Shown here piece after piece: positions 44,625 through 51,973 of a stretch of DNA of 64,000 nt. Positions within the stretch are counted from its first letter, which is position 1. Each line of letters starts with the position of its first letter. The DNA comes from Fibrobacterota bacterium (GTDB lineage Bacteria; Fibrobacterota; Fibrobacteria; UBA11236), in contig CANKII010000001.1 of assembly GCA_947482115.1 (NCBI GenBank), positions 372,001-436,000 of the forward strand. The letters run 5' to 3'. The notes below the pieces were generated by a model. That model was not told the origin of the DNA and ran no database searches. It worked only from the letters and a program-made list of their open reading frames with translations. Both the position numbers and the translations under genes were made by a program.

Positions 44625-44656
44625 GGGCGACCCGCCGGGTCGCCCTTACATGGCAT
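44614..44656. repeat. 43-bp palindrome supplying both convergent stop codons
   Basis: Arms of 20 bases (left ATGCCATGTAAGGGCGACCC) around the centre GCC. Reading either strand gives ...GCC-ATG-TAA, so the plus-strand gene (43710-44624) and the minus-strand gene (44646-45371) both end in Ala-Met-stop encoded by the repeat. The core GTAAGGGCGA is a variant of the GTAGGGGCGA core of the 29703 and 30864 palindromes. It may also be a bidirectional terminator. Confidence 0.9.
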
Positions 44657-45371
44657 AAGTCCGTAAAAAACATTCCCCGTTTGTCATTTCCACGTACTGC
44701 AATTTCTCCAGCCATTCCCCGGTATTGACATAAACGCCTTCGGGCACGTGCTTCACAAAGCCCGCGTGAATATGGCCGTGCATCAGAATATCCTCGCCAC
44801 CCTTGCGCAATAATTCCCGGGCAGCCACTTCGTAGCGGGGGAGATAGCGCGGGATATTTTCATTGTGATCTCTGGAGAGCTTGCCGACACTCAAAGCGAT
44901 TTTCATTCCGAGATCGGGATGGAGCAATTTGTAAAGCCAGTTGGACAGGGGATGGTGCAAGATGCGGCGAACAAAGCGATAGGCCTTGTCGTCCGGATTC
45001 AGGCCATCGCCATGAAGCAAGAGCAGACGTTTTCCCTGTAGCTCCATGTGAAAAGAACCGTCGTGGATTTCCGCGCCGATTTGATCGCGGAAAAAAGTTC
45101 CGAGATTGAAGTCGTGATTGCCGCAGACGTAATGGATTTCGACACCGGAGCGCCGCAGTTCCAACAGGGCACTGAGCACACCAAAATGATCCTTGGGGAT
45201 GTAATAGCGGTGCTCCATCCAGAACTCAAAGACATCCCCCAAAAGAAACAGGTGGCTGGCCCGGCCTGTAAGAGAACGGAGGAAGGCTTCGAATGCAACG
45301 TTGCGGTCCGGTTTCGCGTTTTTATACAGCGAACCGAGATGCAAATCCGAAACGAAGAAAGCGCTTTTCAT
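44646..45371 (-). CDS. UDP-2,3-diacylglucosamine hydrolase-like phosphoesterase
   Basis: 241 aa from ATG 45371. The calcineurin-type metal motifs are all present: SDLHLGS, GDVFEFWME, GNHDFNLG, LLLLHGDGL and MHGHIHAGF. This is the LpxH/UshA-like pattern; LpxH cleaves UDP-2,3-diacylglucosamine to lipid X in lipid A synthesis, which fits the LptFG-bearing host. The typical LpxH residue set cannot be proved here, so a different UDP-sugar or lipid phosphodiesterase is possible. Its 5' end is 46 bases from the divergent ferredoxin gene. Confidence 0.85.
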   Translation of the reverse strand: MKSAFFVSDLHLGSLYKNAKPDRNVAFEAFLRSLTGRASHLFLLGDVFEFWMEHRYYIPKDHFGVLSALLELRRSGVEIHYVCGNHDFNLGTFFRDQIGAEIHDGSFHMELQGKRLLLLHGDGLNPDDKAYRFVRRILHHPLSNWLYKLLHPDLGMKIALSVGKLSRDHNENIPRYLPRYEVAARELLRKGGEDILMHGHIHAGFVKHVPEGVYVNTGEWLEKLQYVEMTNGECFLRTYAM

Positions 45372-45417
45372 GAATTCAAAACTTACTTTCTGGCTTACTC
45401 TTAACTTGGTTATTCCA

Positions 45418-45714
45418 ATGCAAACTACCAAAACGCCTCATCCGCTTCATATTCTCGTCTGCACCAATGCCCGGCACGATGGAACGCCGTCCTGCGGGGA
45501 TTCGGGTGAGGCCCAGGGCGTGTTTGAGCAGTTGAAAATCCGCCTCAAGGAAGCCAAACTTCCGGTACGCGTTTCCCGTACAGGTTGCCTCGGCCCCTGC
45601 GCCCAAGGCCCTAATGTGATGTGCTATCCGCAAGGCGTTTGGTTTCAGGCAGTCTCGGAGCAGGATATTCCGGAGATTGAAGCACGGGTGAGAGAAATGT
45701 TAATGGATACCTAA
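45418..45714 (+). CDS. Thioredoxin-like [2Fe-2S] ferredoxin
   Basis: 98 aa from ATG 45418; a longer frame from ATG 45370 exists but would overlap the divergent gene's start. Cysteines occur in the NuoE/thioredoxin-like ferredoxin pattern: VCTNARHDGTPSCGDSG and GCLGPCAQGPNVMCYPQG, giving a C-x(10-11)-C plus C-x3-C arrangement for one 2Fe-2S cluster. The family (as in Aquifex-type Fd and related proteins) shuttles electrons in the cytosol. Partner unknown; no neighbouring redox gene. Confidence 0.88.
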   Translation: MQTTKTPHPLHILVCTNARHDGTPSCGDSGEAQGVFEQLKIRLKEAKLPVRVSRTGCLGPCAQGPNVMCYPQGVWFQAVSEQDIPEIEARVREMLMDT

Positions 45715-45735
45715 GATCCAATAATTATTGCTCCG

Positions 45736-46086
45736 TCAAGCCGCTGAAGGGGTGAAGAAAGCGTTCCAGCTTTCGGGATGCAGCAGGATCAACGTATCTT
45801 CCAAAAGCTTATGCTCTTCCATCGAAGGAATTTCCCGAATAAAAAGCCCTGCCGTTAATTCCCTCCAACGGCGATATTCACCAAGGGCCTTGGGCCGATC
45901 CGCAAGTCCGCACAATCGATCCATCAGATCCAATGCGCGAGCATAGCAGCGCCTCATTTCTTCCAAATCGCGTCTCTCCATCCAATTTCTGGCGCGATGC
46001 ATTTCTGCGGCAACAGACAGGATTCTTTGTCCTGGTGTTAAACGGGAGAGGGAATCTGCAAGGGGGGGTATAGCTGCTTCAGGCAT
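45736..46086 (-). CDS. Small hypothetical protein, coupled to DUF5674 gene
   Basis: 116 aa from ATG 46086, which overlaps the preceding gene's stop by 8 bp. Mostly helical and charged (ILSVAAEMHRARNWMERRDL, EEMRRCYARALDLMDRL, EYRRWRELTAGLFIREI), no signal peptide. Similar all-alpha proteins may act as regulatory or adaptor proteins, but I recognise no family. The tight overlap suggests it works or is expressed with the DUF5674 protein. Confidence 0.65.
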   Translation of the reverse strand: MPEAAIPPLADSLSRLTPGQRILSVAAEMHRARNWMERRDLEEMRRCYARALDLMDRLCGLADRPKALGEYRRWRELTAGLFIREIPSMEEHKLLEDTLILLHPESWNAFFTPSAA

Positions 46087-46423
46087 CAATAATCCATTTT
46101 CCGATCACGCTCAGTATTTGCTCACGCAGCACTGGATCCCGAACTTCAATTGAAGCATTACCGTGGGCGGGACGAATGTTGATGAGTGATGTGTACTCGA
46201 CGAATTCCGTGCCATTTTTTTCCGGATACAGATTGAAACCCCACAAGTCCCGTTGGCGCGAACCCTGATTCAAGAACTTACCCTCCAAATCCGCGTGCAT
46301 GTCCGCTTCAAGGGCAATCAGACCGGATTCCAGATCTACGACACCTTTGGTCATGGATTGATAGATATGGCAAAAATTTTCCAGAAGTTGTTTTTTTGTG
46401 AGAGGTTTATCCAGAATCGGCAT
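46079..46423 (-). CDS. DUF5674 family protein
   Basis: 114 aa. The pattern PLTKKQLLENF...KGVVDLESGLIALEADMHAD...QRDLWGFNLYPEKNG...VEYTSLINIRPAHGN is what I recall for DUF5674, a small protein of unknown function; assigned from memory without a search. The conserved block E-Y-T-S-L-I-N-I-R-P is its clearest mark. It starts leftward and is followed with an 8-bp overlap by a small helical protein, giving a two-gene unit with possible toxin-antitoxin-like size and layout, though nothing else supports that. Confidence 0.75.
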   Translation of the reverse strand: MPILDKPLTKKQLLENFCHIYQSMTKGVVDLESGLIALEADMHADLEGKFLNQGSRQRDLWGFNLYPEKNGTEFVEYTSLINIRPAHGNASIEVRDPVLREQILSVIGKWIIDA

Positions 46424-46452
46424 ATTGGAAAGATAAATGCTGAAGGGTTGAA

Positions 46453-47445
46453 TTACGCCTTTACAATTTGCTGAAAGATGTCGCTGCCGGTTAATGAAAC
46501 AAGGTTTTCTCGAAGCTCCTGGAACCCGGTAAAAAACGATTCCGGCAAATCGAAATCCGTTCCCTGAATCCCCTCGCCATCCGTATCGCGAATCTCCAGA
46601 TGAAACGCATGCAATAAATGATGCGGAGCGCCCAAGGCTTCGAAATCCGTATCATCCAATTCGCCTTCCAGCCGTTTGAAATAATATTTCCCATCCATAC
46701 TGTACATCTTGTCTCCCACGATTGGGAAACCAATGGCAGCGAGATGACAACGAATCTGATGTTTCCTTCCGGTCAAAGTCCGCACTAACACTAGGGATTT
46801 ATCCCCATTCACCTGCAACGGATGAAACAGCGTCTTTGCGGCCTTCCCAGCAGGATCGGGATGCATACGGCTGCGAAGAACATCTCCTGCTTTTTCCGCA
46901 ATGGGAAGTTCAATGCTTCCACCGGAAGACATTCTGCCGTGAACCACGGTGAGATAAATCTTTTTCCATTGGGACTCTACGGGAGAGAACCGGCGCAAAA
47001 TATCTGTGCCTCGAGCAAAGGCCACAATGCCGCTGGTCTCGACATCAAGTCGATTCAACGGAGTCCAATCATTCCCAAATTGTTCCCGGTAAAGATTGAC
47101 CAAGGTATGCACAAAAACTCTTCCGGTTTTATGCACCGGCTGCCCCGCAGGTTTATGCACCAAGGCCAAATCGCCCGCCCGGATGATTTCATGAAAGGAA
47201 ATCGGAACTGCGGGTTCCTCGTAACCCTCCATGCGATATTGCACATGCATTCCCAAACGGATGGTGGCGTTGGGTGCCGCCAAAGCACCGTTCAGCAGCA
47301 CACTACCGTCGCGAATGCGCAACTCCCATTCCGGTCCGGTATGATAGGGGAAACGGCGGCAAAGTAAATTCAAAAAAGAACCGCCGCTTTCGGAAGCGGC
47401 GGCGGTATGGGAAAAAGTGGTGTTGACGCGCCGGGTACCGGCCAT
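46453..47445 (-). CDS. RluA-family RNA pseudouridine synthase
   Basis: 330 aa. The N-terminus (about 20-75) is a divergent S4-type RNA-binding domain (SFLNLLCRRFPYHTG...IRDGSVLLNGALAAPNA). The catalytic motif II is LNRLDVETSGIVAFAR with Asp134; VVHKPAGQPVH is close to the family's motif I, and TGRKHQIRCHLAAIGFPIVG is motif III. Which rRNA or tRNA uridine is modified cannot be read. Eleven bases separate its start from the stop of the thioredoxin-like gene upstream, so they are likely one transcript. Confidence 0.92.
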   Translation of the reverse strand: MAGTRRVNTTFSHTAAASESGGSFLNLLCRRFPYHTGPEWELRIRDGSVLLNGALAAPNATIRLGMHVQYRMEGYEEPAVPISFHEIIRAGDLALVHKPAGQPVHKTGRVFVHTLVNLYREQFGNDWTPLNRLDVETSGIVAFARGTDILRRFSPVESQWKKIYLTVVHGRMSSGGSIELPIAEKAGDVLRSRMHPDPAGKAAKTLFHPLQVNGDKSLVLVRTLTGRKHQIRCHLAAIGFPIVGDKMYSMDGKYYFKRLEGELDDTDFEALGAPHHLLHAFHLEIRDTDGEGIQGTDFDLPESFFTGFQELRENLVSLTGSDIFQQIVKA

Positions 47446-47455
47446 GAAAAACCGG

Positions 47456-48016
47456 TTACTTCTTGGCCATGGCCAGAAGCTTCGCGTCCTTCATCAAATA
47501 CTTGGGGGTTTCGTCTTCGTTGAAGGATTTGTAGCGGATGTACTCGCCTTTTTCGTTGATGAGATAAATCACGGGAACATAACCAGTGCCGTAGGCCTCC
47601 CCGAAGGAGCGATCGTCATCCTGGAAGATGGGCAAATGGCATTTGAAATCGTTGACGAAACTGTGAATGTCCTCGTCAGTGTTGAACTTGATGGCCATGG
47701 CTACACAGGTGAAGCCCTTGGAAGTCAGGGAGTCTGCAATCTTTTGCACGTAAGGAAAGGCATGCTGGCAATGGGGGCATTTGGCGGAGAAATAAAAGAC
47801 GAGGGTTTTATGGCCCGCGAACTTGGAAAACTGCATGGCAGGATTCGAAACGGACTTGACCTTCAAATTGAAATCGATATGGGCGCGTTTTCCAGCCTTG
47901 TCCACTTCCCATGTGGGAGGCGGTTCGGGAGGCGTGGGACCTTGAACGGGGGCCTGGGCATGCAACAACATTGCTCCAAGCAGACAGACCATGGACAACA
48001 AAATGGGAGCGCGCAT
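47456..48016 (-). CDS. Periplasmic thioredoxin-like protein (CPHC)
   Basis: 186 aa. Signal peptide MRAPILLSMVCLLGAMLLHA followed by a Pro-rich linker (PVQGPTPPEPPPT). The thioredoxin fold carries FYFSAKCPHCQHAF with redox Cys80 and Cys83, and GYVPVIYLINEKGEYIRY with the cis-proline. CPHC is the dithiol of oxidising DsbA-type proteins, but overall length and the AhpC/TSA-like start (NPAMQFSKFAGHKTLVF) favour a TlpA/ResA-like periplasmic thiol protein. Probably co-transcribed with the pseudouridine synthase downstream. Confidence 0.85.
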   Translation of the reverse strand: MRAPILLSMVCLLGAMLLHAQAPVQGPTPPEPPPTWEVDKAGKRAHIDFNLKVKSVSNPAMQFSKFAGHKTLVFYFSAKCPHCQHAFPYVQKIADSLTSKGFTCVAMAIKFNTDEDIHSFVNDFKCHLPIFQDDDRSFGEAYGTGYVPVIYLINEKGEYIRYKSFNEDETPKYLMKDAKLLAMAKK

Positions 48017-48100
48017 GGGAATTCCTTCAAGTATGAACGCTGATAAGATACAAGCTTTCCCGCATTCGAGGCAACTGTGGAAGAATCAAGTCCCCTTGCG

Positions 48101-48129
48101 TGGAAAGCACTCCCGTGATTTGGTACAAT
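48101..48129 (+). promoter_or_regulatory. Candidate promoter of the galE-ddl-tsaB run
   Basis: TGGAAA (48101-48106) and TACAAT (48124-48129) are 4/6 and 5/6 matches to -35 and -10, separated by 17 bases. The transcript would start near 48136, leaving a leader of about 16 bases before GTG 48152. Consensus match only. Confidence 0.45.
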
Positions 48130-48151
48130 TGACGGGCATTCAGGAGGTCAT

Positions 48152-49159
48152 GTGAAGGTTTGGGTTGTCGGAGGAGCGGGGTACATCGGTTCCCACGTTT
48201 GCAAAGCGCTTCGGAAAGCCGGGCATACCCCCGTCATTTTTGACAACCTGTCCTCGGGGTTGCGCAAGAACCTTCCCGAAGATGCGATTTTCCGTCAAGG
48301 GGATATTCAAGATCCGGAGGCGCTGAAAAAAGCGGCGCAGGAATTCCCGTTCGATGGCGTGGTTCATCTGGCTGCGTTGAAGGCTGCCGGGGAAAGCATG
48401 CTTGTCCCTGAGTTATACAGCCGGCAGAACATCACCGGCACCCTCAATTTGCTGCAAGCCGTTTTGGAGGCGGGCATTCCCCGGTTCGTTTTCTCCTCCA
48501 CGGCTGCGGTGTATGGCAGCCCGGAATACCTCCCGCTCGATGAGAAACATCCCACGAACCCGGAGAATTATTACGGCTATACCAAACTCATGATCGAGGG
48601 ATTTCTGGAATGGTATGGACGTCTGAAAGGTTTGAAACATGTTCGCCTGCGTTATTTCAACGCGGCCGGTTATGACCCGGACGGAGAGATTCAAGGTCTG
48701 GAACAAAACCCCGGCAACCTGCTTCCCGTCGTGATGGAAACGGCCATGGGATGGCGCAAGCAGTTGCAAATATTTGGTGATAATTATTCCACGCGGGATG
48801 GAACCTGCATTCGCGATTATGTCCATGTGTCCGATCTCGCATCGGCGCATGTATCCGCTCTGGAGCATTTGATGAAGGGTGGGGAAAACCTGACCTTGAA
48901 TCTGGGAACCGGTTCCGGCATTACCGTGAAAGAGATGGTGGATAAGGCCATGGAAATCACAGGGCGGAAAATTCCCTTTGAAGTCGTGGGCCGCCGGTTG
49001 GGAGATCCCGCCTCCGTCACCGCGTCTTCAGAAATGGCCCTTGCAAAACTGGGTTGGACGGCAAAATACAGCGATGCGGAAACCTTGTTGCGTACCACGT
49101 GGAAAACCTATCAAAGCAATGGTCCCGATCGTTATTTCGAACTGAATCCCCGCAGCTAG
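48152..49159 (+). CDS. galE: UDP-glucose 4-epimerase
   Basis: Interconverts UDP-glucose and UDP-galactose for LPS or capsule sugars. 335 aa. NAD-binding loop GGAGYIGSH (7-15), catalytic Ser/Thr in FSSTAAVYG (about 115-117) and the YxxxK pair Tyr141/Lys145 in NYYGYTKLM. RYFNAAGYDPDGEIQG and TRDGTCIRDYVHVSDLA are GalE marks. It starts at GTG 48152, four bases after AGGAGG. An out-of-frame ATG-TGA start-stop pair overlaps the GTG (48150-48155), an oddity that could slow initiation. First gene of a four-gene run with ddl and tsaB. Confidence 0.95.
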   Translation: MKVWVVGGAGYIGSHVCKALRKAGHTPVIFDNLSSGLRKNLPEDAIFRQGDIQDPEALKKAAQEFPFDGVVHLAALKAAGESMLVPELYSRQNITGTLNLLQAVLEAGIPRFVFSSTAAVYGSPEYLPLDEKHPTNPENYYGYTKLMIEGFLEWYGRLKGLKHVRLRYFNAAGYDPDGEIQGLEQNPGNLLPVVMETAMGWRKQLQIFGDNYSTRDGTCIRDYVHVSDLASAHVSALEHLMKGGENLTLNLGTGSGITVKEMVDKAMEITGRKIPFEVVGRRLGDPASVTASSEMALAKLGWTAKYSDAETLLRTTWKTYQSNGPDRYFELNPRS

Positions 49160-49175
49160 GGTTATCTTTACTTCC

Positions 49176-49382
49176 ATGCCCAAATACGCCATCGCTTTTG
49201 TCACTCCCAAACCCTCCCTTATCCACAAAGTCGTGGAAATGGACTCACGGGACGCGGCGCTGCGCTTCTTCTTCCAGCAATACGGCGGCCCGAATTACTC
49301 GCGGGATGCCGAAGGTTACAGTTATTTCCTTGAGGATTTCAACAATCCCGAGGAACCTTTGGGCAGCATCGTCGAGGTTTAA
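49176..49382 (+). CDS. Small hypothetical protein between galE and ddl
   Basis: 68 aa (MPKYAIAFVTPKPSLIHKVV...QQYGGPNYSRDAEGYSYF), 16 bases after galE and 3 bases before ddl, in the same direction. It is compact with no signal peptide. The pattern of a strand, helix (MDSRDAALRFFFQQYGG) and acidic end (DFNNPEEPLGSIVEV) suggests a small alpha-beta domain. No family recognised. Position and good frame make it likely real. Confidence 0.65.
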   Translation: MPKYAIAFVTPKPSLIHKVVEMDSRDAALRFFFQQYGGPNYSRDAEGYSYFLEDFNNPEEPLGSIVEV

Positions 49383-49385
49383 CCT

Positions 49386-50498
49386 TTGCCGTCTCCGAGT
49401 CCCATCCGCGTAGCCGTTTTGATGGGGGGCATTTCCCCGGAACATCCTGTCTCTCTCGTTTCCGGCTGCGGTATTCTGGCCAATCTGGATCCGGCCAAGT
49501 ATCAGGGTTTTCCGGTTTTGATTTCCAAAAAAAATGAATGGATGTGGCCGAAAAACGTCGGGGCACGTGGCGCTTCGACTACCCATTCGACAAGCTCAGG
49601 GCGAGCGCTCAGCGACCACGAATTGCCCCTACAGGCCTCAGAAGCAGAAGCCATTTTGCAAAATCCCCCGGCAGATTGGAATCGAATCCAATTCCCTCGT
49701 TTCACATCCTTCCCTGAAGCCGATGTGTTCTTCATCGGTTTGCATGGCATCGGTGGGGAAGACGGTCGTCTACAGGGCTTTCTCGAAATGGCGGGACAAC
49801 CTTTTACGGGAAGCGGCAGCCTCGGCTCTTCGCTGTCCATGGACAAAATCCTGTCCAAGCAATTGTATTCACTGCATGGCATTCCCACTGCACCGTGGAC
49901 CATCCTTTCCCGCGAGGAATTCGGTGAAGCCGGAGCGAAACGGGTGGAAAAAGAAATCGGACTTCCCGCCGTGGTGAAACATCCCACCGGCGGTTCCAGC
50001 ATTGGCGTAGCCGTTGTTCGAACGCATGCGGAACTGATCGAAAGCATTCTGACCATCGGGCAGACCACACCGCGTTTGCTGGTGGAAACTTTTCTTGCCG
50101 GACGTGAATCGACTTGTGGCGTGCTGGAAAGTTTTGATCAAGCGTTGCCTCCCACGGAAATCCGCCCGAACCAAGACGCCTTCTTTTCCTTCGAGGCCAA
50201 ATACCAATCGGGTCGCACGGATGAAATCACACCGGCGGAATTCCCTGCTGAAATTCTGACGGAGATTCAAACGCTGGCGCGCCGCGCTCATGAGGCCTTG
50301 CATCTCTCAGTTTACAGCCGCACCGACTTTATTTGGACTGATAAGGGCCTCTTCGCGTTGGAGACCAACAACCTTCCCGGTTTTACTCCGACTTCCATTC
50401 TGCCGCAACAGGCCACATGCATGGGCATAAGCTATCGCGATTTGGTCTCGCATATTCTCGAGGAAAGCCTAAAACAGTGGCGCGCTCCCTCGGTTTAA
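49386..50498 (+). CDS. ddl: D-alanine--D-alanine ligase with in-frame repeat insertion
   Basis: Makes the D-Ala-D-Ala dipeptide for peptidoglycan. 370 aa from TTG 49386. ATP-grasp motifs: VLMGGISPEHPVSLVSG, the Walker-like FIGLHGIGGEDGRLQGFLE, GSSLSMDKILSK, VVKHPTGGSSIGVAVV, YSRTDFIW and LETNNLPGFTPTSILPQQA. Residues about 62-84 (from GASTTHSTSSGRALSDHELP) do not belong to the family. They are encoded by an inserted palindrome-type repeat that keeps the frame, in a surface loop before the central domain. The enzyme is probably still active. Overlaps tsaB by 22 bp. Confidence 0.93.
   Translation: MPSPSPIRVAVLMGGISPEHPVSLVSGCGILANLDPAKYQGFPVLISKKNEWMWPKNVGARGASTTHSTSSGRALSDHELPLQASEAEAILQNPPADWNRIQFPRFTSFPEADVFFIGLHGIGGEDGRLQGFLEMAGQPFTGSGSLGSSLSMDKILSKQLYSLHGIPTAPWTILSREEFGEAGAKRVEKEIGLPAVVKHPTGGSSIGVAVVRTHAELIESILTIGQTTPRLLVETFLAGRESTCGVLESFDQALPPTEIRPNQDAFFSFEAKYQSGRTDEITPAEFPAEILTEIQTLARRAHEALHLSVYSRTDFIWTDKGLFALETNNLPGFTPTSILPQQATCMGISYRDLVSHILEESLKQWRAPSV
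49569..49635 (+). repeat. Repeat element inserted inside ddl (TTCGACAAGCTCAGGG type)
   Basis: TTCGACAAGCTCAGGG (49586-49601) is identical over 16 bases to 60502-60517, outside any gene. The flanks GCTTCGACTACCC and GAGCGCTCAGCGACC, and the right end AATTGCCCCTAC (reverse of a GTAGGGGCAATT core), resemble the widespread GAGCTTGTCGAA-type and GTAGGGGC-type repeats. The inserted segment is read in frame as STTHSTSSGRALSDHELPLQ. Confidence 0.75.
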
Positions 50499-51112
50499 TC
50501 CTCGACATTTCCTTCGCCGGTTTCGTGGCTGTTGTGGATGCTGAGGACAAAGTCTTGGCACAACGCTGGCGTCCACCGGGAGATCGGTACGACGATGTGG
50601 GAGATTGGATCGAAGGTTGTTTGCAGGAAGCCGGAGGAAACCTTTCCGACTTAGGCTGGATCGCTGTTGGAGTCGGCCCCGGTAGTTTCACAGGCATCCG
50701 CATTGCCATGGCCTTTGCACAAGGACTGGCGATGCCGCGCAATATTCCGTTGTATGGCTTCACCGCATTCACAGCTTTGCTGTTGTCCTGCGAAACAAAA
50801 CCCGGACAACAGTTGGTTGCTGCGATTCCGTCGAACTCGGGACGTTTCTATACGGCAACGGATCTTAAAGAATCCGGAGCGTTGGTGGAAGCCGATAGAC
50901 TATCCGGTTTGGGAAATCCCGAAGCTGTTCTTGTGATTCCGAGTAAAGTCCCGGCGATGGAACCGATTCTGTCGAAGTTCAATCAGGTGCATGTGGTGGA
51001 AGGAAATTGGGACGTTCCACGTTTGGTACAGCACGCGAAGACTTCGGGGTTAGATGCTTTCAGACCGTATTATCTGCAATTGTCAGCAGCGGAAGAGAAG
51101 GCTGGCGCTTGA
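50477..51112 (+). CDS. tsaB: tRNA threonylcarbamoyladenosine biosynthesis protein TsaB
   Basis: Scaffold partner of TsaD in t6A37 formation on ANN-decoding tRNAs. 211 aa from GTG 50477, inside the end of ddl and preceded by GAGGAAAG. Family marks: start SLGLILDISFAGFVAVVD (the usual LAIDTS region, here LDIS), WIAVGVGPGSFTGIRIAMAF and AQGLAMPRNIPLYGFTAFTAL. The end is FRPYYLQLSAAEEKAGA, typical of TsaB. rimI, the usual neighbour of tsaB, lies 4 kb downstream. Confidence 0.93.
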   Translation: MARSLGLILDISFAGFVAVVDAEDKVLAQRWRPPGDRYDDVGDWIEGCLQEAGGNLSDLGWIAVGVGPGSFTGIRIAMAFAQGLAMPRNIPLYGFTAFTALLLSCETKPGQQLVAAIPSNSGRFYTATDLKESGALVEADRLSGLGNPEAVLVIPSKVPAMEPILSKFNQVHVVEGNWDVPRLVQHAKTSGLDAFRPYYLQLSAAEEKAGA

Positions 51113-51115
51113 TTC

Positions 51116-51973
51116 TTAACGCGTAATCACACACCGGAATCCGACATCCAGATTGCGATCATCTGCCGGTTCTTTACCGCGATGCCCAGCCGTCAGCACA
51201 GACGGAACATTGAACCAGCAGCCGCTCCGCAAGGCGTGAAACGAACCGGTGTCCGGCCCCTTGGGATCAATTTGGGGAAGGGAATCATATTCCCCGTACC
51301 AGTCGTAAATGCACTCATAAACATTGCCAGCCATGTCATGCAATCCAAAACTATTCGGTTTTTTTAATCCGACGGGTCGGGTACTGTCACCTGCATTCGT
51401 GGAATACCATGCGTAGGCGTCTGTACTATCCTCCGAATTCCCCCAATAGAAAGCGGTTTGTGTTCCACCCCGGTAAGCGTATTCCCATTCGGCTTCCGTA
51501 GGTAACCGATATCCTTTTTTCGAATCATCCCGACTCAGCCCATTCATGCTGTCCACGCCATCACCAGCGATACCGAATATTGCACTGTACCGATAAACGG
51601 TGTCCAAACCTTCGCGGAGACTTCGTTTGTTGCAGTAAAGAATGGCGTCAAACCAGGTGATTCTCTCCACCGGTCGTAGACTGCTTTTGAAATAGGATGG
51701 ATTTACCCCCACCAAGGTTTGATAATCCCCTTGTGTCACTTCGATGGTGTCCATGTAAAAATCGTAGGTGAAGGAGACTTGATGCACGGGCGCAGCCACA
51801 TTATTTGCGCCCATTTGAAAGCTGTGATTTTTAGAGGGAATAAGAATCATTCCTGAAAGGGAAGGGGACTTCCCTTTGTTATCATCCGATGCTCCGAAAA
51901 TGCAGCCGTAAAAAAGAGGTGGGCAAACAAAAACGGCTAACGCAAGAAAACAGGAAATTCTTTTACGAGTCAT
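51116..51973 (-). CDS. SUMF1/FGE-like lipoprotein
   Basis: 285 aa from ATG 51973, which overlaps the stop of the PL9-like gene by 4 bp. A signal peptide ends in the lipobox PLFYGC. The formylglycine-generating-enzyme-like domain shows FQMGANNV, DFYMDTIEVTQGDY, GYRLPTEAEWEYAYRGG, GLHDMAGNVYECIYDWYG and a final GFRCVITR. Such domains occur as FGE enzymes, but in surface lipoproteins they often act as C-type-lectin-like binders; I see no evidence for the catalytic cysteine pair, so binding is more likely. Last gene of the beta-helix operon. Confidence 0.88.
   Translation of the reverse strand: MTRKRISCFLALAVFVCPPLFYGCIFGASDDNKGKSPSLSGMILIPSKNHSFQMGANNVAAPVHQVSFTYDFYMDTIEVTQGDYQTLVGVNPSYFKSSLRPVERITWFDAILYCNKRSLREGLDTVYRYSAIFGIAGDGVDSMNGLSRDDSKKGYRLPTEAEWEYAYRGGTQTAFYWGNSEDSTDAYAWYSTNAGDSTRPVGLKKPNSFGLHDMAGNVYECIYDWYGEYDSLPQIDPKGPDTGSFHALRSGCWFNVPSVLTAGHRGKEPADDRNLDVGFRCVITR

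Noticed and set aside
45370-45714. Longer start for the [2Fe-2S] ferredoxin at ATG 45370
   Set aside because: It would add a hydrophobic segment (TFWLTLNLVIP) not found in this soluble family and would overlap the start codon of the divergent LpxH-like gene.
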